In this document: positions 51,873-60,613 of the stretch, one piece after another
Layout of the letters: every line of letters starts with the position of its first letter
Position numbering within the stretch: the first letter of the stretch is position 1
Source: Oscillospiraceae bacterium
GTDB taxonomy: Bacteria > Bacillota > Clostridia > Oscillospirales > Ruminococcaceae
Length of the DNA stretch: 64,000 bases
Direction: 5' to 3'
Assembly (NCBI GenBank): GCA_017472735.1
Contig: JAFUOD010000019.1
Location: forward strand, 16,521-80,520
Notes under the pieces: generated by a model
Database searches by the model: none
The model's input: the letters and a program-made list of their open reading frames with translations, nothing else
Told to the model about the DNA's origin: nothing
Program-made: the position numbers and the translations under genes

Positions 51873-51907
51873 TAAAAAAACAAGGGTGCCGGCAAGCGAC
51901 ACCCTTT
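51873..51907 (-). terminator. Terminator of the two-component operon
   Basis: AAGGGTG (51882-51888) pairs with CACCCTT (51900-51906); on the minus strand GTTTTTTTACC follows. Confidence 0.78.
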
Positions 51908-51912
51908 AGGGG

Positions 51913-52320
51913 TTATTTCATCAGTTCATCTGTAAGCCGAATAATTTCGGGAGCGATGCGTTCACGCTCTTTTTTGATGATGCGGTTATAGATTGGGTAT
52001 GCAAGGGCGATAAGTATCATTCCCAGGACACCGAGCGCAATTCCGATAAGCATTGTAAGGCTTGAAAGCGCCCCGAGGATCTCGCCCAATTCGGTCATCA
52101 AAAGGCTCATTCCCGTTCCCATAATCAGTGCGCCGATGATGCCGATTATTAAGGAAACGACAGAAGCCTTTTTTGTGACGCTTGCATCAAGTCTGCGAAG
52201 CTGCTCCATTTTGTCGATTTCCTGCTCGTTTGGTGCAATGTAACGTTCGCGGATCTTCTTGATCTCTTCCTGCTCCTTTGCGCAGTAAGTATAGTTAAAG
52301 GATCTGTTTTCTTCGGTCAT
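51913..52320 (-). CDS. Small membrane protein with two transmembrane segments
   Basis: A 135-residue protein with a charged N-terminal half (AKEQEEIKKIRERYIAPNEQ), which probably forms a coiled helix, and two membrane segments (about residues 54-75 and 85-110). No family recognised. The start ATG follows AGGGAG and overlaps the stop of the preceding membrane protein gene by four bases. It is the fourth gene of the response regulator-kinase operon, so it may act in the same sensory output (inference). Confidence 0.72.
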   Translation of the reverse strand: MTEENRSFNYTYCAKEQEEIKKIRERYIAPNEQEIDKMEQLRRLDASVTKKASVVSLIIGIIGALIMGTGMSLLMTELGEILGALSSLTMLIGIALGVLGMILIALAYPIYNRIIKKERERIAPEIIRLTDELMK

Positions 52321-53204
52321 TTTTGTTCTCCCTTTATCTTTTTTATCTCTTTGGTAGAGCGCGCGATCATATAAATAGCCATAATTATAATAAACAAGCA
52401 AACAACGGCTCCAGTTGCTCCAAGCATGATCTTTCTCGTCAGCATATCGGTTGTTCCGTCATCGAAAGTTGTCAGCATGGTTGATTCCAGCGTCAGCATC
52501 GAAACACAGGCAGCGGCAAGGCTGATAGCCTTAGATGCTGAGTAAACGGGGCTTTCATATTTGCGGTATTTCACGATGCTGATAATAGCCATTGTAAAAG
52601 CGGTAAATGTATATGCCGCCATTGCAATGGTGGTAATTTCGTGATGGTTGAAGGTGCGGTTCCAATAGACCATAAAGAAAACCATAAGTGAAAGAGCCAA
52701 GTTCATGATCAGAAACACAATACCGCAGGCGCGGTACTTTTTCAGTTCCTCATCCAATCGCTCACCCGAACTGTATTTTCTTGTGTGTCGTATCAAATAA
52801 AACCGCATCAGCGCTAAGCAGATGTAATATCCCGCCAGCGAGAAAAACCAAAAGGACGAATGGAAAAAGCCAAGCCCTAACTGAAAGACAGCGTATGCCG
52901 AGTTCCAGAAAAACGAGCCGTAAAGAGATACATTTACTCTCAGACGAGTATCCTCGTGCCAACGCTTGATATAGCGATTTTCGTTCTTGAAATTTTTAAA
53001 GTAATGTATCAATTTAGGTGTGCGAAGGCACCACACCGTTAATGTATAAAAAGCAAGCAAATAAGAAACAATGGCAGCAACCGAGTCTGTCCCCATAAAC
53101 ACCATGGAATATACAAGAAAGACCGTTGCTATGGGTATGAGTACGATCATAATTGCAATATGCGGAAACAACAAAGCTTTACCTAGTTTCTTCCAGCCCA
53201 TCAT
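52317..53204 (-). CDS. Polytopic membrane protein of a two-component operon
   Basis: A 295-residue protein with about eight hydrophobic segments and a short positively charged tail (RSTKEIKKIKGEQK). No transporter family is recognised. Four-base overlaps with the histidine kinase gene upstream and the 135-residue membrane protein downstream show one translationally coupled operon. It could be a sensor partner or the target of the system. Function unknown. Confidence 0.75.
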   Translation of the reverse strand: MMGWKKLGKALLFPHIAIMIVLIPIATVFLVYSMVFMGTDSVAAIVSYLLAFYTLTVWCLRTPKLIHYFKNFKNENRYIKRWHEDTRLRVNVSLYGSFFWNSAYAVFQLGLGFFHSSFWFFSLAGYYICLALMRFYLIRHTRKYSSGERLDEELKKYRACGIVFLIMNLALSLMVFFMVYWNRTFNHHEITTIAMAAYTFTAFTMAIISIVKYRKYESPVYSASKAISLAAACVSMLTLESTMLTTFDDGTTDMLTRKIMLGATGAVVCLFIIIMAIYMIARSTKEIKKIKGEQK

Positions 53205-54280
53205 ATTGTGTTCCTCCGAATCTTTACGGTAAAGGTAGTGCCTTTGCCTAATTCGCTCTCTACCGAAATATCGCTTCCGGTAATGTCGATAACACGCTTG
53301 ACAAGGGCAAGCCCCAGACCGTTGCCCTGCGTTGCGTGAGAGGTATCGCCCTGATAGAATTTATCAAACATACGCTTGCCGACCTCGGCAGAAATACCGC
53401 AGCCTGTGTCGCTTATTTTTACAACGGCATAATCATCATCCGACTTTATAGACAAAGAAACGGTACCGTTTCTTTCGGTAAATTTGATGGCATTTGAAAA
53501 CAGGTTATTCCAAACAAGGCTCATCATTTCGGCATCTGATTTAACGGTAACGCCGTCCTCAATGTCGGTTTTAATATCAAGCTCTTTCTTTTCCCACGCT
53601 TCTTCAAAACCGAGTAAGCACTCGCACACCTGCTCGCTCAGGTCGTATTCCTCAAACTGTGGTATGATCTGCTGGTTTTCCAGTTTATTCAGCTTCAGTA
53701 TGTTAGTGATTAGATTTGCAAGACGGCGTGAAGCATCAGTGATAGCCTTAGCGTATTCCACACGATTTTCATCCGGCAAATTCGGTTGCTGCAGCAATGT
53801 TCCATAGTTCTGCATCACAGCAAGGGGCGTTTTTAATTCGTGAGATACATTTGCCACAAAATCGGTACGTAATGTTTCGGTCGATGACAGTTCCTCTGCC
53901 ATTTTGTTAAAACAATCAATTACTCTGTTAAAGGTATCGTCTGTACCTAATTTGTTTTGCGGCTTAACACGAACGGTAAAATCACCTTGAACGATCTTTT
54001 CTGCCGCTTCGGTAATTCGCTTTACGGGGCGTTCAACGGTCAGCTTTCTGCGGACGGTGTCGAATACCGTAAATATCAAGCTTAAAAGCGCAACATTCCA
54101 GAATGTAAGCTTAGCTGCAGCACTGATATTTGCGTCGGTAAGTGTTATCTCCAAGGTTTCTCTTAATGTAGACACAAAAAGCATTGTGCAGCAGGTTATA
54201 ACAAAGGCAACAAGCAAAAAGAACACGAAATAATGATTAAACCACTTTAGAATGCGTTTTATTAAGGTGTATTTTTTCAT
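53201..54280 (-). CDS. Sensor histidine kinase
   Basis: A 359-residue membrane kinase. Two membrane segments (about 15-37 and 55-72) are close together, so the outer sensing loop is very short. A HAMP domain (about 78-130) follows, then HisKA with the phospho-accepting histidine in NVSHELKTPLAVMQNYG and HATPase_c with DTGCGISAEVGKRMFDKFY and GNGLGLALVKR. Short-loop kinases of this sort usually sense the membrane or a partner protein; the two downstream membrane proteins are candidates. Overlaps the response regulator gene by four bases. Confidence 0.92.
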   Translation of the reverse strand: MKKYTLIKRILKWFNHYFVFFLLVAFVITCCTMLFVSTLRETLEITLTDANISAAAKLTFWNVALLSLIFTVFDTVRRKLTVERPVKRITEAAEKIVQGDFTVRVKPQNKLGTDDTFNRVIDCFNKMAEELSSTETLRTDFVANVSHELKTPLAVMQNYGTLLQQPNLPDENRVEYAKAITDASRRLANLITNILKLNKLENQQIIPQFEEYDLSEQVCECLLGFEEAWEKKELDIKTDIEDGVTVKSDAEMMSLVWNNLFSNAIKFTERNGTVSLSIKSDDDYAVVKISDTGCGISAEVGKRMFDKFYQGDTSHATQGNGLGLALVKRVIDITGSDISVESELGKGTTFTVKIRRNTI

Positions 54281-54948
54281 TTTATCACCGCCTTATAGCC
54301 AAGGCCGTGAACAGTCACGATCTCAAACGCATCGCAACTGCTTAATTTTGAACGGAGTTTAGTCATATATACATCTACCGTTCTCGTTCCCGACTCGGTG
54401 TCCGCATCCCAAAACTCGTCCATAAGCTGTGTACGGGTAAAGGTCTTTTTGGGATAGGACAGGAGCTTATAAAGCAGATTGAACTCTCTTTGTGTGAGGG
54501 GGATCTCATCGCCGTCAAGGTAAGCTGTGTGCTCATCGGAATCCATTGTAAAATTGCCGACTTCAAGTCTGCGGCTGGATGCGATTTTCGCACGGCGCAA
54601 AAGCGCACCGATGCGCAAAAACAGTTCGTCCAAATCAATGGGCTTTACCATATAATCATCTACGCCCACACGGTAGCCACGCTGCTTAGATGCAAAATCA
54701 TCACGGGCGGTCATAAACAGAATGGGGATGTTTTCATTTAATGTGCGTACGGTCTTTACAAACTCAAAGCCGTCAATGTTCGGCATCATAATATCCGATA
54801 TGATCAGGTCAAATACTGTTTCATACATCACGTCATATGCTTCCTCGGCAAAAAGGCATCCCGTTGCTTCATATCCGCTTTGATTAAGGAAAGAACATAC
54901 ACTGCGATTCAGTTCTCTGTCATCTTCAACAACTAATATTTTAAACAT
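54277..54948 (-). CDS. OmpR-family response regulator
   Basis: A 223-residue regulator. The receiver domain (1-115) has the acidic pair in VVEDD, the phosphorylation Asp in LIISDIMMPN and the Lys in MVKPIDLDE. The C-terminal winged helix carries LTQREFNLLYKLLSYPKKTF and TVDVYMTKLRSKL. The start is the ATG eight bases after GGAGGT; the GTG two codons earlier is too close to that site. First gene of the four-gene operon running to 51913. Confidence 0.94.
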   Translation of the reverse strand: MFKILVVEDDRELNRSVCSFLNQSGYEATGCLFAEEAYDVMYETVFDLIISDIMMPNIDGFEFVKTVRTLNENIPILFMTARDDFASKQRGYRVGVDDYMVKPIDLDELFLRIGALLRRAKIASSRRLEVGNFTMDSDEHTAYLDGDEIPLTQREFNLLYKLLSYPKKTFTRTQLMDEFWDADTESGTRTVDVYMTKLRSKLSSCDAFEIVTVHGLGYKAVIK

Positions 54949-54977
54949 AGGCACATACCTCCATATTGCTATCTATC

Positions 54978-55006
54978 ATTATACACTATAACACCCAAAT
55001 GTTAAA
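54978..55006 (-). promoter_or_regulatory. Promoter of the two-component operon
   Basis: On the minus strand TTTAAC (55001-55006) and TATAAT (54978-54983) with a 17-base spacer, 29 bases before the response regulator start. Confidence 0.72.
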
Positions 55007-55044
55007 GTTTTGTTTGCGTTTTATTGCCTTTTGAACACTTCTTT

Positions 55045-55076
55045 TAAAAAACAGAGCCGATAAGATATCGACTCTG
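55045..55076 (-). terminator. Terminator after the single-domain GNAT gene
   Basis: CAGAGCCGATA pairs with TATCGACTCTG (one G-T-like mismatch) and TTTTTT follows on the minus strand. It lies about 120 bases beyond the stop at 55195. Confidence 0.72.
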
Positions 55077-55194
55077 CAATAAAATCAAACCAAACTTGAA
55101 TATGACCCATTACAATATTGGTGTAAAAATTCTAACAACCGCTGACAGTATGGATTTGTTTGCGGCATCAACTGACCGACGAATTGGAATCTGT

Positions 55195-55704
55195 TTATTT
55201 TACATTCAGCACATAGTTGCCGCCTTGAAATGAAAAAGCATTGTTAAACGACACAGTTTCAGTCGATACACAAGTGAAGCCTAACTTTTCCAACAATCTG
55301 CAAGAGGGTATGTTGTCAACCGCTGTTCCTGCCGTAAAACGGGTTGCACCACATTCAGAAACAAAATATTCAACAAGTGCTTTTGTGCTTTCATAGGCGT
55401 AACCCTTGCCGTGATATGCGGAGTGAAAGCAATAGCCGATCTCGTAGCCCGCTTCGGTCTTGTGCGCGTCGATATAGCCAATGACGGTATCATCAAGGCA
55501 GACGGCAAGAAATATATGCTCAAAGCTACCGTTTGTCGTCTCCCATCTCATCACCCTCGCACGAACATCCTCGTCATCGGTATCGTGCGGCACGTCGTAC
55601 TGTGAAAGGGCGGAAGTGTTAAAGTCCACCCATATTTCTTTTATCATCTTCCAATCGTCCGCAACGATGCGGCGGATGGTGAGTCTTTCTGTTTTTAGTA
55701 TCAT
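55195..55704 (-). CDS. GNAT family N-acetyltransferase
   Basis: A 169-residue RimJ/RimL-like acetyltransferase. LKTERLTIRRIVADDWKMIK opens the fold and YEIGYCFHSAYHGKGYAYESTKAL contains the acetyl-CoA loop. RLLEKLGFTCV is the closing motif. Substrate unknown. The gene is close to a second, tandem GNAT gene on the same strand, separated by a strong hairpin, so the two are transcribed separately. Confidence 0.87.
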   Translation of the reverse strand: MILKTERLTIRRIVADDWKMIKEIWVDFNTSALSQYDVPHDTDDEDVRARVMRWETTNGSFEHIFLAVCLDDTVIGYIDAHKTEAGYEIGYCFHSAYHGKGYAYESTKALVEYFVSECGATRFTAGTAVDNIPSCRLLEKLGFTCVSTETVSFNNAFSFQGGNYVLNVK

Positions 55705-55727
55705 AGTTTTTTCCTAATTTAGAAGTA

Positions 55728-55757
55728 GGCGGCGACTCGGCGAACCGAATCGCCGCC
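55728..55757 (-). terminator. Terminator after the tandem GNAT gene
   Basis: GGCGGCGA-CTCGG pairs with CCGAA-TCGCCGCC around a GCGAA-type loop, immediately after the stop at 55768. Confidence 0.7.
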
Positions 55758-55767
55758 CTTGTGTTAG

Positions 55768-56697
55768 TTATTCAATGTGTGCGAAAGTTGTACCCAAGCC
55801 AATATCAAAGCCAAGTGCTTGATACATTTTTTCATCACACGGCGCACAGCATACCGTTAAGCTCGATATACCATTATCCTTGCACCATAGTTGTGACGCT
55901 TGTGCCAATTTCCTAGCAATGCCTTTGCCACGGAAAGCCGGTTCGATGTAAAAATCCTCATATATGCCAGTATCCGAGCAAGAGAAGGTAGAATAGCATT
56001 TTGCAACGCTACACATACCGACAGCCCGGTATCCACGCTTTGCAACAAAGAAGGTGATCTTGCCGTCTTTGATAGCTTGCTGAAGCTGTTTCTGCATTTC
56101 CTCCGTGAGCGATTCTTCACCGATGTCTTTTTTGAAGCCGTTTTCCAATTTCAATAGCTGCCAATCGGTTGGATTGTCCAAGACCTCTACGGTGAAAGGC
56201 GTTTCATCGTTTGGTGGCAAAATCATCAACGGCTCGCCCCATTCGTCAACACCGTTCTCAATGAAACCTACACTTTTCCAAAAGCGCAGGCGGCGATCAT
56301 TACTGCCATAATTCAATTCGGCATAGAGTGCGCCGTTTTCCTCTGCCCAATTCAACAGAACTTTGGCACATTTTTTGCCTGTACCGTTTCCACGATATTC
56401 CGGATATACGCAGTATTCCATAATGAAGCATTTGCCATCCTCGGAAGTGTAGATTACGGGCAGGGCAAAGCCTATGTCTTGTCCGTTCCGCTGAAAGAAC
56501 AGGTAGTAGCACCGATCTTGCGGTCTGTCGTGGATTTCCTGCATCGTAGTTCGGTATTCATCACTGAGGAAGTAATCTCTTTCCTCTGCGTTCGGGTCGG
56601 GAAACATATCCCGCTTGTAATAGGTGTGAAGCTGCTCCCAAAAGAGCGCAACGTCGTTTTCCATGATCGCTTCACGGATGGTGATTTGGTTTTCCAT
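55768..56697 (-). CDS. Tandem GNAT-domain acetyltransferase
   Basis: A 309-residue protein with two GNAT folds in a row. The first (about 1-150) has the acetyl-CoA loop in EYCVYPEYRGNGTGKKCAK, the second (about 165-309) in EDFYIEPAFRGKGIARKLAQ. Both loops are intact, so both may bind acetyl-CoA. Tandem GNAT proteins include aminoglycoside and peptide acetyltransferases; no substrate can be named. AGGAAACAAA precedes the ATG. A 460-base gene-free gap lies upstream. Confidence 0.85.
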   Translation of the reverse strand: MENQITIREAIMENDVALFWEQLHTYYKRDMFPDPNAEERDYFLSDEYRTTMQEIHDRPQDRCYYLFFQRNGQDIGFALPVIYTSEDGKCFIMEYCVYPEYRGNGTGKKCAKVLLNWAEENGALYAELNYGSNDRRLRFWKSVGFIENGVDEWGEPLMILPPNDETPFTVEVLDNPTDWQLLKLENGFKKDIGEESLTEEMQKQLQQAIKDGKITFFVAKRGYRAVGMCSVAKCYSTFSCSDTGIYEDFYIEPAFRGKGIARKLAQASQLWCKDNGISSLTVCCAPCDEKMYQALGFDIGLGTTFAHIE

Positions 56698-57162
56698 TTT
56701 GTTTCCTCCAAAATTTTATTCGGAGGGTTAGGAAGCGTGAACCCTCCATACACGATTCATTTTCATATGTCATCACCCTTTCTATAAATTTAGTTTGTAT
56801 TCACACATCAAGTATGATGTTGATACCCAAAAGTATTGTGCAGTACTATTTTTTGGTATAGTACCTCGTATAAGAAATTCATGGTATCAATTTGGTGTTA
56901 CTTGCGGTATCAATAAGCTGATGTTTTCCAAAAGTGTCCGAAAATACTGGGATTTTCGGACACTTGTAAGCCATATGGTATTATTCCCACTCGCTTTTGA
57001 AATCCATAACTTAAACAATTTTGTATGGGCATTTTAGCTTGTGGTATTTGTCACATCTGTATTATCCATAATGTATGGACTATCAGATTTTTTGTTGCCA
57101 TAGTGTTGCCACGCAACATAGATATTATAGCCGATACAAAGAATAATTGCAAGGGGTTTTCA
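56698..57162. other. Gene-free interval with a repeat shared with 63.2 kb
   Basis: No supported coding frame. It holds a perfect 14-bp hairpin (56932-56945 with 56952-56965; core TCCGAAAAT/ATTTTCGGA) and, 15 bases on, the 15-mer TTATTCCCACTCGCT at 56981-56995. The same 15-mer follows a related hairpin at 63159-63216. The rest is AT-rich and unremarkable. Confidence 0.6.
56981..56995. repeat. Direct repeat, left copy (possible attachment-site core)
   Basis: TTATTCCCACTCGCT, identical to 63202-63216 in the same orientation. Reverse complement reads as the end of a frame (Glu-Trp-Glu-stop), as at the 3' end of guaA, a known integration site; no guaA coding sequence is visible here. Confidence 0.45.
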
Positions 57163-58809
57163 TTAAAACACAACCTTTACAGTCGTACCTTTTCCAAGTT
57201 CGCTTTCAAGCGTGACTTTTCCGCTATGGTAGGCTACAGCGTGTTTTACGATGGAAAGACCGAGACCCGTGCCGCCTGTTTCTTTGGAGTGGCTCTTATC
57301 CACACGGTAGAAGCGTTCAAAGATACGGGACTGATGTTCCGGTGCAATGCCGATACCGGTATCGCTGACGGATACAGCAGTACGACCATTTTCTTTTCCG
57401 ATGCTGATAGCTACCTTGCCGCCGTCTACGTTATAACGAATCGCATTATCGCAGAGATTATAGATAATCTCATAAATGTAACGGCGTACACCATAGATGG
57501 TTTGTGGTTCTCCCTCAATGTTAAGGGTAACATTCCTTTTTGCCGCTGAGACGGTCAGCACCTCGACAACCTCTTTTGAAACATCCATAAGATCCACCGT
57601 TTCGGTTGCAGGCTCGTGATTTTCGTCAAGCTGAGAAAGACGGATAATATCGTTAATAAGGCTGACAAGCCGTGTAGCTTCTTTACGGATATTACCTACA
57701 AATCTGCTTGTGTCCTCCGGCTTAACAAGTCCGTTTTCCAAAAGCTCGGCACTTCCGATAATGGATTGAAGCGGTGTTTTCAATTCGTGCGTAACATTAG
57801 CGGTAAATTCCTGTCGGTTGCGCTCGGCAAACGCCTTGTCAGTAATATCAAAGGCAAGAATAACCGCACCCAAAGTCTTTCCGTCAGATACAATGGGGTT
57901 AATGTTAAACTGATACTCATTGCCGTTTCTTTGTGTTTTAAACTCACTGTGTTTTCCTGAAAAAGCGCCTTCGACCGCCTTGCTCATATCGGTGGTTCTG
58001 TCAAACACAAGAAAATCCTTACCTACGGCGCTTTCTTTCACAGAAAAAATACTTGCCGCCGCCGTATTCATACTGAGTACCATTCCATGTTCGTCAAGCA
58101 AAACAAGTCCTTCGCTCATAGAGGATATGATCTGTTCAAACTCGTCGGATTTACGGTGCAAAGTCTCCATCTGTGATTTTATTTGCTTATGCTGCTTATG
58201 AATTTTAGTAAGAATGGGACTTAGTTCTTCGTATGAATTGTTATCTTCGGGGTGTTCCAAATCAAGATTCAATAGCGGCTCAGTTACCTTCTTTGCCATT
58301 CTATGTGACAAAACAAGTGCAACAATAACAGCAACGATAACGATCGCACAGATTGCAGGAAGCATACTGAGGATCAAAGCACCTACAGTCAACTGACTGA
58401 CCGAGATACGAAGCACGTTTCCGTCATCCAACAATACCGCTTCATAAAATGTCTTTTCAGTAAGGGTAGAGGAATTTCTTGCACTGCTGCCTTTGCCGTG
58501 CTCTATTGCTTCTTTGATTTCCTCTCGGTCTACGTGGTTTTCCATCTCGCTTGCATCGGCTTCGGTGTCATACAGCACCTTGCCATCTGCAGCTACCACG
58601 GTGAAACGAAAAACGGTGGAATCGAAATTATCAAAATATTCTATCCCTACATCGTTTACCGTATCGGCAACAAGGGAAAGTTCGGCTTTTAGCTGTGACA
58701 CCTGCGTTTGATTGAAATAATCGTACAAAAACGTCGTTGCGATCACAAGGCTTGAGAGCAGTACGATCAAAGCGACGGATATAATGGAGCGAAATATTTT
58801 CTTTGTCAT
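57163..58809 (-). CDS. phoR: PhoR-like sensor histidine kinase
   Basis: A 548-residue kinase. Membrane segments at about 8-30 and 165-187 flank a periplasmic-type outer domain of about 130 residues. A linker and a PAS domain (about 225-330, SEGLVLLDEHGMVLSMNTAA) follow, then HisKA with NVTHELKTPLQSIIGSAELL and HATPase_c with SDTGIGIAPEHQSRIFERFY and GTGLGLSIVKH. The TM-outer-TM-PAS layout is that of gram-positive PhoR, the phosphate sensor. Gene order pstB'-phoU-RR-HK supports it. It overlaps the regulator gene by four bases. Confidence 0.87.
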   Translation of the reverse strand: MTKKIFRSIISVALIVLLSSLVIATTFLYDYFNQTQVSQLKAELSLVADTVNDVGIEYFDNFDSTVFRFTVVAADGKVLYDTEADASEMENHVDREEIKEAIEHGKGSSARNSSTLTEKTFYEAVLLDDGNVLRISVSQLTVGALILSMLPAICAIVIVAVIVALVLSHRMAKKVTEPLLNLDLEHPEDNNSYEELSPILTKIHKQHKQIKSQMETLHRKSDEFEQIISSMSEGLVLLDEHGMVLSMNTAAASIFSVKESAVGKDFLVFDRTTDMSKAVEGAFSGKHSEFKTQRNGNEYQFNINPIVSDGKTLGAVILAFDITDKAFAERNRQEFTANVTHELKTPLQSIIGSAELLENGLVKPEDTSRFVGNIRKEATRLVSLINDIIRLSQLDENHEPATETVDLMDVSKEVVEVLTVSAAKRNVTLNIEGEPQTIYGVRRYIYEIIYNLCDNAIRYNVDGGKVAISIGKENGRTAVSVSDTGIGIAPEHQSRIFERFYRVDKSHSKETGGTGLGLSIVKHAVAYHSGKVTLESELGKGTTVKVVF

Positions 58810-59480
58810 ACTTCACTCTCCAATCTGTACCCAACGCCGATGACCGTCTTGATCTGACCGCCTGCTTCTCCCAATTTCTGACGGAGCGTTTTGATGTGCA
58901 TATCAACGGTACGGGTTTCGCCTATGTAGTCCGAACCCCATACCTCACTCATCAGCTTATCCCTTGAAAAAACAATGTTGGGATTTTGCATAAACAGACG
59001 AAGCATATCAAATTCCTTGTGGGTAAGCTCTATCTTGTCATCACCTACAATAACAAGATGTTCTTTTTCTTTCAGCGTGATATTACCAACCGTAAGTTCG
59101 TCAGCAGAAGCATTTTTATCCGTGCGGCGAAGCACGGCATTGACACGGGCAACCATTTCCATAACGCCAAAAGGCTTTACAAGGTAATCATCTGCACCTG
59201 AATTTAGTCCGGAAATTTTGTCCATCTCCGTACCTTTTGCCGTAGCCATAATGACGGGAATGCTCTTGTACTTCGTGTCATTACGGAGTTTTTTCAGTAT
59301 CTCCACGCCGTCCATACCTGGAAGCATAATATCAAGGATTATCAGCTTCGGAATTTCGGTTTTCAGCGCCTCAAACATAGAAGCACCGTCAGCAAAGCCA
59401 CGAGCGGAAAATCCCGTCTGTTCTAAAGTATAAACTTCAATGTCACGGATGGTATTGTCGTCATCAACACACCAAATCAT
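58806..59480 (-). CDS. phoB: PhoB/PhoP-like response regulator
   Basis: A 224-residue OmpR-type regulator. WCVDDDNTIRDIEVYTLEQTG opens the receiver, LIILDIMLPGMDG has the phosphorylation Asp, YLVKPFGVMEM the Lys. The winged helix has LTHKEFDMLRLFMQNPNIVF and TVDMHIKTLRQKLGEAGG. Its place between phoU and a PhoR-like kinase makes phosphate control likely. Three bases separate it from phoU. Confidence 0.88.
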   Translation of the reverse strand: MIWCVDDDNTIRDIEVYTLEQTGFSARGFADGASMFEALKTEIPKLIILDIMLPGMDGVEILKKLRNDTKYKSIPVIMATAKGTEMDKISGLNSGADDYLVKPFGVMEMVARVNAVLRRTDKNASADELTVGNITLKEKEHLVIVGDDKIELTHKEFDMLRLFMQNPNIVFSRDKLMSEVWGSDYIGETRTVDMHIKTLRQKLGEAGGQIKTVIGVGYRLESEV

Positions 59481-59483
59481 ATA

Positions 59484-60128
59484 CTACTCTCCTTTGTGAG
59501 TACCCGTCACGGAGAACTCCACCCACTCTGCAATATTTACAGCGTGGTCGCCGATACGCTCGAAGTATTTAGCGATCATAAGAAGGTCAACGGCGTATTC
59601 TCCGTCAGCGGTATTTTCACTTATCATTTTTATCAAAGTATCCTTAACTCTACTGAAAGCATCGTCCACAACGTCATCGTGCTCGCAAACATGCCGGGCA
59701 AGGGTAAGATCCTGCTTTACATAGGCATCAATGCTGTCCGTCACCATTTTGCAGGTGGCTTCTGCCATAGGCTTAAAGTCGGCAAGTTCTGCACCGGTTC
59801 TGCCGTCAAGGAAGGGGATAATTTCAGCAATATCCTCCGCCTGATCGCCGATACGCTCCATATCGGTAATCATTTTAAGGGCGGCGGAAATAACACGAAG
59901 GTCACGGGCAACAGGCTGTTGCTGAAGCAGGAGCTTTAAGCAGATGGACTCGATTTCTCTCTCCATTTGGTCAATTTCGTGTCCTTTTGTCTTTGCTTCA
60001 TTTGCGCCTTTACTGTCACCGTTCAGAAGTGCTTTCGCAACAAGTGCAATCAGTTCTTCGCACTGTGCGCCCATTTCTATCATTTTCTTATTCAGCATCA
60101 AAAGCTGTTCATCAAATCTGTTTCTCAT
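59484..60128 (-). CDS. phoU: Phosphate signalling protein PhoU
   Basis: A 214-residue all-helical protein with two PhoU repeats (about 8-95 and 112-205). Each has the acidic metal-binding pattern, visible in DMERIGDQAEDIAEI and YFERIGDHAVNIAEWVEFS. PhoU links the Pst transporter to PhoR and dampens signalling. The start is the ATG at 60126-60128; an in-frame TTG four codons earlier would overlap the ribosome binding region. The upstream pstB is only a remnant. Confidence 0.94.
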   Translation of the reverse strand: MRNRFDEQLLMLNKKMIEMGAQCEELIALVAKALLNGDSKGANEAKTKGHEIDQMEREIESICLKLLLQQQPVARDLRVISAALKMITDMERIGDQAEDIAEIIPFLDGRTGAELADFKPMAEATCKMVTDSIDAYVKQDLTLARHVCEHDDVVDDAFSRVKDTLIKMISENTADGEYAVDLLMIAKYFERIGDHAVNIAEWVEFSVTGTHKGE

Positions 60129-60132
60129 ATTA

Positions 60133-60273
60133 TTAACCAAACCTTCCCGTAATGTAATCTTCCGTTCTCTTATCCTTGGGAGTCGAGAACATTTTCTCGG
60201 TGTCGCCGTACTCTACAAGCTCACCGAGCAGGAAAAAGGCGGTCTTATCCGAGATACGAACAGCCTGCTGCAT
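60133..60273 (-). pseudogene. pstB: pstB remnant (C-terminal 46 codons of the phosphate ABC ATPase)
   Basis: The minus strand reads [20 protein letters not shown] and on to EDYITGRFG and a stop, which is the C-terminal end of PstB, directly before phoU as in pst-phoU operons. Walker A, the signature motif and Walker B are all absent because the sequence upstream of 60273 belongs to another gene. The break lies within a shared CAGCAGGC/TATGCA context. It shows that this phoU segment lost its pst genes by rearrangement, or that the contig was joined there in error. Confidence 0.85.
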
Positions 60274-60613
60274 AGGCAAGCTGTGCCATGAAGAACGACT
60301 TGCCAACCTTGGGCGCTCCTGCGAACAGGTAGGTGCCGGAGTAGAGCAGACCGTCTATGACGGGCGGTCTGCTCTGATATACTGTTTCGTACAGCTCATT
60401 CATGGACACCGTATGCAGATATGCCGGGTCATTCATTTGCTGCATCTGACGGTAGATTTCTTCAAGATTTTCCGAAGAATTTTCACCGGGGTAATTGATT
60501 TCTGAGTTTTCAGTTGTTATAATATCCGTGTTACATAGTTGAATTGACTGCCTTTCATCTGCGCCAACAGATGTTGCAAGGGCAGTCTTTTCTTTTGCAT
60601 CAATCATTCGCAT
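60245..60613 (-). pseudogene. Truncated AAA_25/RepA-like ATPase of a mobile element
   Basis: The 122-codon frame contains an N-terminal regulatory part and a RecA-type P-loop, [20 protein letters not shown], as in the AAA_25 ATPases of integrative and mobilizable elements. Full proteins run about 300 residues more, with Walker B and further motifs. Here the frame runs straight into pstB sequence after MAQLAY and stops nine codons later. It begins inside the MobC-like gene end (overlap 14 bases), the usual gene order of such elements. Confidence 0.8.
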
